Assembly (NCBI GenBank): GCA_946538875.1
Contig: CAMNHD010000132.1
Span: 1 to 5,459, forward strand
Direction of reading: 5' to 3'
From: an uncultured Treponema sp.
GTDB taxonomy: Bacteria > Spirochaetota > Spirochaetia > Treponematales > Treponemataceae
DNA length: 5,459 bases
Part shown: in pieces, positions 1 to 5,456 of the stretch
Numbering within the stretch: position 1 is the stretch's first letter
Layout of the letters: each line of letters starts with the position of its first letter
Made by a program: the position numbers and the translations under genes
Notes under the pieces: model-generated
What the model was told of the DNA's origin: nothing
What the model saw: only the letters and a program-made list of their open reading frames with translations
The model's database searches: none

Positions 1-114
1 ACAACCAAGGCAATGGAGATGGGACAGGTGGAAGGCGCAATGAGCAGTCTTTCCATAGCGGTGGCCGGTATACTCACTGTTGTCGGCGCATCTATTTTCG
101 CACCGCTCCTGTAG
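1..114 (+). CDS. lrgB: LrgB/CidB-family membrane protein, C-terminal fragment (5' end outside window)
   Basis: Frame 1 is open from the first base to a TAG at 112-114 and encodes the last 37 residues of a protein that starts upstream of the window. The peptide has the LrgB tail pattern: a Gly/Glu/Gly-rich stretch (MGQVEGAMSSL) followed by a final hydrophobic helix (IAVAGILTVVGASIFAPLL) ending almost at the stop. LrgB is a multi-pass inner-membrane protein that normally works with LrgA. The pair was first described as holin/antiholin-like modulators of murein hydrolase activity and was later linked to pyruvate uptake in several Firmicutes. An lrgA partner would be expected just upstream but cannot be seen. 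The next gene on the same strand is a two-component sensor 53 bp away, so the kinase may regulate this transporter. Family assignment rests on the tail only. Confidence 0.8.
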   Translation, partial: TTKAMEMGQVEGAMSSLSIAVAGILTVVGASIFAPLL

Positions 115-133
115 GCGAATCATCCCTGCACTT

Positions 134-164
134 CCACTAAGACCGACTTTGTGGTACAATTTTT
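134..164 (+). terminator. Candidate weak intrinsic terminator or attenuator hairpin after lrgB
   Basis: CCAC (134-137) pairs with GTGG (151-154), and AAG (139-141) pairs with CTT (147-149). One T-T mismatch separates the two stems, and the loop is ACCGA. A run of five T residues (160-164) begins after a five-base gap. The stem is short and the T-tract is offset, so this is a weak terminator at best. It could partly end lrgB transcription or attenuate read-through into the kinase gene. The right arm overlaps the proposed extended -10 motif, so one of the two readings may be accidental. Confidence 0.3.
152..160 (+). promoter_or_regulatory. Candidate extended -10 promoter for the sensor kinase gene
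   Basis: TGGTACAAT matches an extended -10 element: TG, one base, then TACAAT, one mismatch from TATAAT. No convincing -35 is seen (TTCCAC, 17 bp upstream, is a poor match), which is tolerated by extended -10 promoters. Transcription would be expected to begin around 166-168, at the kinase ATG. The message would then be leaderless or nearly so, which agrees with the absence of a Shine-Dalgarno sequence before this ATG. Confidence 0.45.
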
Positions 165-167
165 CTT

Positions 168-1778
168 ATGAAAGAAAAACATACGTCCAGTCCGCTCAAT
201 TCAATACGCAAACAGATGCAGCGCACGCAGATTGTTCTTATAGTAAGCGTCACTGTCCTCATGGGGATTGGCGGTACGATCATTAATGTCCATGCAAATG
301 ACGAATCCCTTGACCAGAACCTTCAGAACACGGCGGAGCTTATCTCAAGGCTTTACTCAAACATCAACGAGATGGATGCGGATTATGTGGAGACATATTT
401 CAAGGACGTGCAGAAAAACCTCAGCGATGTGGATGTCATTTCAATCGTGGATGAAAACAATATAAGACGTTACCACACAAACCACAGTCTTATCGGTACC
501 ACATACGACGGAACTTTCCCGGACTTTCTGCTTCATCCGCAGGGCTTCTACACAGAAGACGGAAACGGCCCCTCCGGTCCGCAGAGACGCGCTTACTGCG
601 AGGTCTATTCAAATGACGGAACGTACATCGGTTTTCTTATGACAATAATACTGCGCAAAAGCATCCGCACCGCTACCCTCCGCACAAGCATTCTTTTTAT
701 GACAGTCACTGTGCTTGCCATTCTGCTGGAGCTTGCCGTATCACGCACAGTCTCGCATAAAATCAAACAGAAGCTTCTTGGTTACGAGCCGGACACATTC
801 ACTTCAATGTTCAGAATCCGGGACAACATCCTTGAATCAATCAGCGACGGTATTGTTGCGGTGAACAAGGAAGGCCGCATTGAATTCATGAACACTGCCG
901 CCAAGGAAATGCTGGACTGCCAGAGCGGTGATGAAAAAATAAACCGCATCAACCAGGAAGTGTTTGTGCAGAAGTACCTTCACAGCACAATCTCAAGCGC
1001 AAAGCCAACGCTCAACATGCACGAGCGCACTTCAAGCGGAACAGAACTTCTCATCGACTGTATACCAATCAAGGAAGGCGGCATAGTCTCCGGAGCAAGC
1101 GCCATTCTTCATGACAGAACGGAATACACCAAACTGATGGAAGACCTTTCCGGAACAAAATACCTTGTTGACTCAATGCGCGCCAACAACCACGACTTTA
1201 CAAACAAGCTCCATGTAATCCTTGGACTGATTCAGATTGGTCAATACCAGCGGGCCATGGACTATATAGAAAACATTTCCCTGATACAAAGGCAGACAGT
1301 AAGCCTTGTGATGAAGAGCATAGATTCTCCTTCATTCGCGGCGCTGCTTATAGGCAAGATAGCGCGAAGTTCTGAATGCAACGTCAAGTTTGAACTCCGC
1401 GAGGGAACATGCTACAACAGTTCCGACATTGATTTTCCGTCCGAGGCTCTCATAACAATCTGCGGAAACCTTATAGAAAATGCTCTTGATGCAATGAATC
1501 AGGCTGTATCCGGTGCAACGGGAGATGTCAAGGAACTGACATTCGGCGTCTTCACAAAACCGGGCTCACTTCTTATCACCGTGGACGATACGGGCTGCGG
1601 CATAAGCGAAGCAAACCGGGAAAAAGTTTTTGAGCAGGGATTTTCCACCAAGGGAGGCGGCCGTGGTATAGGTCTTTACCATACAAAGCAGCTTGTCCAA
1701 AGTCTTGGCGGAAATATAAGTTTTGAAAGTCAGGAAGATGTGGGAACATCTTTTATTGTCAGCTTCAACAGGGTGTAG
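168..1778 (+). CDS. Sensor histidine kinase, CitA/DcuS family (carboxylate sensor)
   Basis: This membrane kinase probably senses an external carboxylate and phosphorylates the regulator encoded next to it. A basic N-terminus precedes membrane segment 1 (about residues 21-41). An extracytoplasmic PAS/Cache-like sensor follows (about 45-165), then membrane segment 2 (about 172-192), a cytoplasmic PAS domain (about 213-320), a phosphoacceptor helix with NHDFTNKLH (His342), and an HATPase domain. In the HATPase domain the N box is GNLIENALDA (432-441), G1 is DDTGCGI (473-479) and G2 is GRGIGLYH (498-505). The sensor keeps R100-x-x-H103 and R141-A-Y143, which match the ligand-contacting RxxH and R-x-F of DcuS. 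At 536 residues it is normal length and intact. Stop TAA at 138-140 limits the start. ATG 168 is the first start codon after it and gives a proper membrane-anchor N-terminus, but no Shine-Dalgarno precedes it. ATG 216 (Met17) is the alternative and also lacks one. The family is secure; the ligand is inferred. Confidence 0.92.
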   Translation: MKEKHTSSPLNSIRKQMQRTQIVLIVSVTVLMGIGGTIINVHANDESLDQNLQNTAELISRLYSNINEMDADYVETYFKDVQKNLSDVDVISIVDENNIRRYHTNHSLIGTTYDGTFPDFLLHPQGFYTEDGNGPSGPQRRAYCEVYSNDGTYIGFLMTIILRKSIRTATLRTSILFMTVTVLAILLELAVSRTVSHKIKQKLLGYEPDTFTSMFRIRDNILESISDGIVAVNKEGRIEFMNTAAKEMLDCQSGDEKINRINQEVFVQKYLHSTISSAKPTLNMHERTSSGTELLIDCIPIKEGGIVSGASAILHDRTEYTKLMEDLSGTKYLVDSMRANNHDFTNKLHVILGLIQIGQYQRAMDYIENISLIQRQTVSLVMKSIDSPSFAALLIGKIARSSECNVKFELREGTCYNSSDIDFPSEALITICGNLIENALDAMNQAVSGATGDVKELTFGVFTKPGSLLITVDDTGCGISEANREKVFEQGFSTKGGGRGIGLYHTKQLVQSLGGNISFESQEDVGTSFIVSFNRV

Positions 1779-1780
1779 AG

Positions 1781-2446
1781 ATGTATTCAGTTTTGATTGT
1801 AGAAGACGACCCTATGGTCGCAATGATTAACGAGCAGTATGTAAAGGGAAACTCCAGTTTCTGTGTCGCAGGAAAATGCACGAATGGTAAGGATGCGCTT
1901 GAATTCCTTCAGAAACACAAGGTGGATCTTGTTATCCTTGACGTTTACATGCCTTACATGAACGGAGTGGAACTGCTTCAGAAAATCAGAGCTGAGAATA
2001 TTCAGACAGAAGCCATAATGGTGACTGCCGCAAATGACAATCTCACTCTTGAGCAGACCATGCATCTTGGCGTTACAGATTATCTGGTAAAACCGTTTGC
2101 ATACGAAAGATTTCAGGTTGCACTGGAAAAATTCTGCACAAAGATTTCAGCTCTCAAGAACAATTCAGTCCTGAGTCAGCAGAACATCGACAACATAATA
2201 TCCGCTTCAAAGACTGAGCAGAAAGAATATCCAAAGGGCATACAGGAAAAGACCCTTTCCCTTATTCTACAGAATCTTGAAAATGCCGACACCTGGCTTG
2301 ACGGCGACAGGCTGGCCAAAAGTGCAGGGCTTTCAGCGGTCACTGTCCGCCGTTACATGAACTACATGGTAAAGGAGGGACTGGTCACCGAAGACATAAA
2401 CTATGGTACCGGCGGCCGTCCCTGCATGCTGTACAAAAAACGCTAG
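1781..2446 (+). CDS. Response regulator, CitB/DcuR family (receiver plus helix-turn-helix)
   Basis: This is the cognate regulator of the upstream kinase: a DNA-binding transcription factor switched by aspartate phosphorylation. The receiver domain spans about residues 1-120, with acidic pocket D9/D10, phosphoacceptor D54 in VILDVYMP, T82 and K104 in the LVKPF motif. A linker (about 121-155) leads to a helix-turn-helix near 174-197 (DRLAKSAGLSAVTVRRYMNY). The tail has the INYGTGGRP signature seen at the end of CitB/DcuR-type regulators. The length of 221 residues is usual for the family. The gene starts 2 nt after the kinase stop, with only a weak purine stretch (AGGGTG, 1770-1775) before it, so translation is probably coupled to the kinase. 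Family members usually activate genes for uptake or use of the sensed di- or tricarboxylate. No binding site could be identified in the window. Its stop overlaps that of the converging gene. Confidence 0.93.
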   Translation: MYSVLIVEDDPMVAMINEQYVKGNSSFCVAGKCTNGKDALEFLQKHKVDLVILDVYMPYMNGVELLQKIRAENIQTEAIMVTAANDNLTLEQTMHLGVTDYLVKPFAYERFQVALEKFCTKISALKNNSVLSQQNIDNIISASKTEQKEYPKGIQEKTLSLILQNLENADTWLDGDRLAKSAGLSAVTVRRYMNYMVKEGLVTEDINYGTGGRPCMLYKKR

Positions 2447-2463
2447 AACTGTTTCTTCAGTTC
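2435..2463 (-). terminator. Candidate terminator of the minus-strand operon, at the convergent junction
   Basis: Read on the minus strand, a perfect 6-bp inverted repeat (GAACTG, loop AAGAAA, CAGTTC; 2463-2446) covers the final codons of the 324-aa gene. After five bases (TAGCG) comes a run of six T residues (2440-2435). The stem is short, half A/T, and set back from the T-tract, so termination would be weak. The T-tract lies inside the last lysine codons of the response regulator gene. There is no T-tract after the hairpin on the plus strand, so it would not serve as a terminator for the regulator. Confidence 0.35.
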
Positions 2464-3417
2464 ATCGAACGAAACTTCGCCGCTCATCTGCTGTACAGGC
2501 ACTGAACCGTTCAGCACACTGAAGAAAAACTGTGATATGTTTTCTATGCTGAGTTCAGGGCCCTTTTCTCCATTCGCCATTGCAAGAGAATACTGCTTGA
2601 GCATCTGTGAGCCCAGACTGGCTGACACTATAAGAAAATGGTTTTCCAGTTTGTCCAGATCCACAAGGTCGCTGACAAGAACTCTCGTTGCAACGGAATA
2701 ACTGTTCACCAGAGAGGTTGCACCGTTGTCGTCAGTCAGAACGGAGCGCTGGGTATCATTCACCATATCCATCAGAATCTTTCCAGTGTTTGGCTTTTCG
2801 GCTTCCCCCTTGAACAGTGAGCCAAGGTCAGCAAGTGCCAGATTCCAGAATTCAGTTCCTGGCAGCTGAGTCAAAGGTTCCACCGAAAATGCCGTGGGAT
2901 AAAGCAGGTAGTTCACCCCTGAGGCGTTCACTTCCGGCGCATTGAATGTACCAACAATAGATGAGGAAATGCCAAGTGATTTTGTTGAGAACACACCGCC
3001 AAGCACCACGCAGTTTTCAATGGTGACTTCCGTTCCGTAAACCGAACCGCAGACAAAGCAGTTCTTGAGCTTTATTCCGGGACTATTTATGTCTCCCCCG
3101 TAAATCACTCTTCCGGAATTGATAAGACTCACCACGGAATTTGTACTGGCCGCAGACTTTACGAATTTGATTATATCAGTGGCATCGTTCCTTACGTGGA
3201 TTTCATGGTTTGCAAAGACCGCCCCCTTGAATTCGGCAGGGCCGTTGTTGATTTCAAGATCGTTGGTATAGATGGCTCCTTCAACCACAACATTTCCGTC
3301 TATCGTGATGTTCTGCTCAAGCTCGGCCGTATTCTTGGGCAGTATGCTCGTGGTAACGCGGTTGTCCTTGAGCATCACCATATTTGAGCCCAAATTTATA
3401 TCCTTTAGTTCCGTCAT
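2443..3417 (-). CDS. Bactofilin-like beta-helical protein with unrecognised helical C-terminal domain
   Basis: This is a predicted cytoplasmic protein of 324 residues with no signal peptide or membrane segment. Residues about 36-75 carry bactofilin-style rungs (ITIDGNVVVEGAIY, with GAIYTN at 47-52 echoed as GAVFAN at 65-70, 18 residues later). Residues 99-162 form four 16-residue repeats with Gly at 108, 124, 140 and 156 and a hydrophobic residue two places after each. Such spacing fits a beta-helix or solenoid that may self-assemble. From about residue 175 the sequence changes to a mixed, mainly helical domain that I do not recognise (motifs GTEFWNLALADLGSLF and SQFFFSVLNGS). AGGAG lies 6 nt before the ATG, which supports this start. 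The gene is last of three on this strand, 34 bp after the previous stop, so it is probably co-transcribed. It is not a canonical bactofilin: it is larger and has a long C-terminal domain. Function unknown; a scaffold role is inference. Confidence 0.8.
   Translation of the reverse strand: MTELKDINLGSNMVMLKDNRVTTSILPKNTAELEQNITIDGNVVVEGAIYTNDLEINNGPAEFKGAVFANHEIHVRNDATDIIKFVKSAASTNSVVSLINSGRVIYGGDINSPGIKLKNCFVCGSVYGTEVTIENCVVLGGVFSTKSLGISSSIVGTFNAPEVNASGVNYLLYPTAFSVEPLTQLPGTEFWNLALADLGSLFKGEAEKPNTGKILMDMVNDTQRSVLTDDNGATSLVNSYSVATRVLVSDLVDLDKLENHFLIVSASLGSQMLKQYSLAMANGEKGPELSIENISQFFFSVLNGSVPVQQMSGEVSFDELKKQF
2932..3123 (-). repeat. Four tandem 16-residue coding repeats (beta-helix rungs)
   Basis: Residues 99-114, 115-130, 131-146 and 147-162 of the 324-aa protein align without gaps. 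Each has Gly at repeat position 10 and I, V, V or F at position 12. Repeats 2 and 3 are most alike (IKLKNCFVCGSVYGTE and VTIENCVVLGGVFSTK). The repeat is clear in protein but weak in DNA, which suggests structural constraint rather than recent duplication. Confidence 0.65.
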
Positions 3418-3423
3418 ATTAAA

Positions 3424-3428
3424 CTCCT
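3424..3428 (-). promoter_or_regulatory. Shine-Dalgarno site of the 324-aa beta-helical gene
   Basis: AGGAG lies 6 nt before the ATG at 3417-3415 on the minus strand. It fixes the start of the beta-helical gene and shows that the gene can be translated independently of the one before it. Confidence 0.7.
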
Positions 3429-3444
3429 GTAACTTTTAGCTTTC

Positions 3445-3450
3445 ATTATA
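3445..3450 (-). promoter_or_regulatory. Possible internal -10 element before the beta-helical gene
   Basis: A perfect TATAAT sits on the minus strand one base after the stop of the 353-aa gene and 27 bases before the next ATG. Initiation near 3438 would leave a leader of about 20 nt that includes the AGGAG site. No -35 match occurs at 16-18 bp spacing and there is no upstream TG, so it may be chance in an A/T-rich gap. If real, it would let the third gene be expressed apart from the first two. Confidence 0.25.
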
Positions 3451-3451
3451 C

Positions 3452-4513
3452 TTAAGCATTCACCTGTGCGGGATTCTCGCGGTACAGCTTCATTATCATG
3501 TCATAGATCCGCTGGGCCTTTGCATCTCCCGAAGCAAGACCTTCGTTCAAGTGCTGTTCCGCCAGCCTGTTGAATGCAGCCTGTACCGAATCGCGTTCTG
3601 CACTACGGGCATTTCCCCAGATTCTTGCAGGATTCTGGAATTCATCCTTTACGGAAGTTTCCAACGCCGATGCTTTCTCCCCTTCCAGTACAGACCAGCA
3701 TCGTTTTTTCACAGCGCCTGATGTATCCATGTCAGCTTCTTCGGAATATATTACAGGAATACATTCTGTCTGTTCCGACGTAAGGGGCTTTTCCCTGAGC
3801 ATGGACTGAACCTTTCTTGCATAGACGGCTTCCTGTGTCAAAGTGTCAGTCATCACGTTGAGCACACGGTTTACCTTTGAGTGCAGGCACGCCATGGAAA
3901 GCTGCTGGTTTACAGTCTGTCCTTCGTTCATACCAGTGACCAGAAAGGCAGTCTGCTTTGACTGTGGTTCGGAAAACTGTTTTCTCTGAACATTTTCGGC
4001 AAGCATAAAAGCCTGCTTGTCCAGACTAACGATTGACCTCCGGCATTCCTGATCAAGCTGGTCAAAGATATCCATATACCTGCGGCTGATTAGGGCATAA
4101 TCTCTTTCCATCCTTTCCCGGAGCTGAACAAGTTTCTGCGCCCTGTCGCGGATAAGGCCAAGCTTGGCATTTATGGTGCTGTAGAGCTGAGCCATGTTCT
4201 GTGAAATTTCGGAATTTATCATGGAATAAAATCCGTCTGTCACATGCTGGCTCACATTCTGCGCAGACTGTCTGATGGCAGCTACTTCCGCGGCATTCAA
4301 CGCCACTACGGAACCTGTCAGCTGATTGAGCTGGGCATTGCAGTTTCCCACTGAATTGTCAAAAGGCGTTGTATCCACATGCACCTCAATGTTGACGGGA
4401 ATGCTTCCGCTCACACTTGCTGTGGTGCTTCCTCCGTGTTCGCTTGCAGGATAACTCACTGTCACTGAGTCATGGTAATGCACGGTTCCGCTGACGTACT
4501 TTGTATAACTCAT
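3452..4513 (-). CDS. Uncharacterised coiled-coil-rich protein, second tandem paralogue (353 aa)
   Basis: I cannot assign a function. The protein is a paralogue of the preceding 310-aa product: residues 44-169 align without gaps to residues 6-131 of that protein, with about 40 of 126 identities by hand count. Shared features are VDT-x-P, (L/V)TG-x-VVA, GFY, the DY and RY of a long helical stretch, and LDK. Similarity continues around a VM-rich helix, an IPV motif (252-254) and a charged C-terminal helix. The unique first 43 residues are rich in Ser, Thr, Val and Gly (YVSGTVHYHDSVTVSYP, then SVSGSIPVNIEVHV) and look beta-stranded. Residues about 75-175 are strongly helical and probably coiled coil. 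No signal peptide or membrane segment is present, so the protein is probably cytoplasmic. The ATG overlaps the upstream stop as ATGA, with GGGGAGG 6 nt before it, so the start is well supported and translation is likely coupled to the upstream gene. Confidence 0.8.
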   Translation of the reverse strand: MSYTKYVSGTVHYHDSVTVSYPASEHGGSTTASVSGSIPVNIEVHVDTTPFDNSVGNCNAQLNQLTGSVVALNAAEVAAIRQSAQNVSQHVTDGFYSMINSEISQNMAQLYSTINAKLGLIRDRAQKLVQLRERMERDYALISRRYMDIFDQLDQECRRSIVSLDKQAFMLAENVQRKQFSEPQSKQTAFLVTGMNEGQTVNQQLSMACLHSKVNRVLNVMTDTLTQEAVYARKVQSMLREKPLTSEQTECIPVIYSEEADMDTSGAVKKRCWSVLEGEKASALETSVKDEFQNPARIWGNARSAERDSVQAAFNRLAEQHLNEGLASGDAKAQRIYDMIMKLYRENPAQVNA

Positions 4514-5442
4514 TGGCCGCCTCCCCTATCTCCAGAAGCGGAAAACCAGCGGCCTTCCTCGAACAGACGCTTCATTTCGCAGGCAAGTCTGTCATCCAAA
4601 CCGGACTGGGCCAGATACTCAAGGAATGAAGACTTTACCTTTTCAAATTCTGCCTCCGTCACCTGGGACCATTCAAATTCAGCGGCTGCATCCTGAACCT
4701 TGTTGGTCAGTTCACTGTTACCCAAGGCCTGATTTTCCGGATAGTAGACGTTGCTGATTTGACTTTCCCGGTCATACATGCTGTCGGATTGAGTCAGAAC
4801 CACAGGGATATACTCTTCCTTTTGGGTAGAAATACTCTCGCTGCCAAGCACATGTTCCACCTGCTGACTGTAGCTCAGTCTTCCTTCCACATCACCGCTC
4901 ATCACGCTGAGTGCCCGGGCTGTCTTGACCTTTATCTTTGCGGTTACGGTTGTATCCGCCACACGTGCAATGTCTTCCCCGTATAAAAGGGTCTTGGCAT
5001 TGTCATCGCTGTTTCTTGTGGAAAGCTTGTGCTGGATGCGGCCAATCTCCATGGCGCGTTTGTCAAGTTCATACACACGGGATTCAAGTGCCTTGTCCAA
5101 TGCGGTGAACTGTTTTATATATCTTGCACAGATACGGTTGTAGTCCTCCGTCATAATCTGCTGTCTGCGGATTATATCCTGGCGGAATTTCTTCATCACC
5201 AGAAGCTTGCTGCTCATCAGCGATGAACATGCAGCCATTTTTTGACTGAGCTGTGATCTCATGAGCACATAAAAGCCGTTGTCCACATTGCTGCATATTT
5301 TCTTTGAGGCTTCCACTTCCGCCGCAACGACTGCGCTCTGCATTGCAACCACGGCACCTGTCACACTCTCCACATGACCTTTCACAGTGTCGATCGAAGC
5401 GGCCATGGGATATGTGTCTACGCTTATGCTGAAGTCTGCCAT
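4510..5442 (-). CDS. Uncharacterised coiled-coil-rich protein, first tandem paralogue (310 aa)
   Basis: Function not recognised. A short N-terminal strand (FSISVDTYP) is followed by a helical region (about residues 20-145) with the motifs VTGAVVAM, DNGFYVLM, MTEDYNRICARY and ELDKRAM. A second helical part (about 168-200), an EEYIPVVL motif (209-216), a Ser/Asn/Tyr-rich linker (about 218-245) and a charged C-terminal helix (about 260-298) come next. Every segment from residue 6 on has a counterpart in the following 353-aa protein, which also has an extra N-terminal beta-rich piece, so the pair arose by duplication. There is no signal peptide or membrane span, and the protein is probably cytoplasmic. 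AGGAGG ends 8 nt before the ATG, and an in-frame TAA sits two codons upstream, so the start is firm. It is first of three genes in the visible operon, but the 17 bp left of upstream sequence could hold the end of another gene. Its stop overlaps the next start. Confidence 0.8.
   Translation of the reverse strand: MADFSISVDTYPMAASIDTVKGHVESVTGAVVAMQSAVVAAEVEASKKICSNVDNGFYVLMRSQLSQKMAACSSLMSSKLLVMKKFRQDIIRRQQIMTEDYNRICARYIKQFTALDKALESRVYELDKRAMEIGRIQHKLSTRNSDDNAKTLLYGEDIARVADTTVTAKIKVKTARALSVMSGDVEGRLSYSQQVEHVLGSESISTQKEEYIPVVLTQSDSMYDRESQISNVYYPENQALGNSELTNKVQDAAAEFEWSQVTEAEFEKVKSSFLEYLAQSGLDDRLACEMKRLFEEGRWFSASGDRGGGQ
4520..4526 (-). promoter_or_regulatory. Shine-Dalgarno site embedded in the end of the upstream gene
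   Basis: GGGGAGG lies 6 nt before the ATG of the 353-aa gene. It is formed by the codons for the Arg-Gly-Gly part of the upstream protein's C-terminal DRGGGQ. Combined with the ATGA overlap, it points to linked synthesis of the two paralogues. Confidence 0.7.
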
Positions 5443-5450
5443 GGCTTAGT

Positions 5451-5456
5451 CCTCCT
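5451..5456 (-). promoter_or_regulatory. Shine-Dalgarno site of the 310-aa gene
   Basis: AGGAGG on the minus strand lies 8 nt before the ATG at 5442-5440. A TAA at 5448-5446 lies between them, in frame with this ATG, and rules out a longer reading. That TAA could be the stop of a further upstream gene (last codons GAG GAC), but too little sequence remains to tell. Confidence 0.75.

Noticed and set aside
80..286. 68-aa plus-strand open frame overlapping the lrgB end and kinase start
   Set aside because: It overlaps a kinase frame with clear domains, has no ribosome binding site, and its peptide shows no recognisable pattern.
1787..2065. 92-aa minus-strand open frame inside the response regulator gene
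   Set aside because: It is antisense to the conserved receiver domain and has no supporting start signal; it is a shadow frame.
2558..2566. AGGGCCCTTTT near 2557-2567 as a plus-strand terminator after the response regulator
   Set aside because: The palindrome has no loop and only four T residues follow; it lies well inside the opposing coding gene.
3570..3809. Overlapping plus-strand open frames of 79 and 69 aa opposite the 353-aa gene
   Set aside because: They are antisense to a paralogue-supported coding frame and have no ribosome binding site or family features.
5084..5296. 70-aa minus-strand open frame within the 310-aa gene
   Set aside because: It is an alternate frame of a gene whose frame is confirmed by paralogue homology and a strong Shine-Dalgarno site.
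4510..5442. The paralogues as WXG100-type secreted or tail-length/phage proteins
   Set aside because: No WXG motif, no transmembrane or secretion signal, and no phage-like neighbours are visible; coiled-coil content alone is not evidence.
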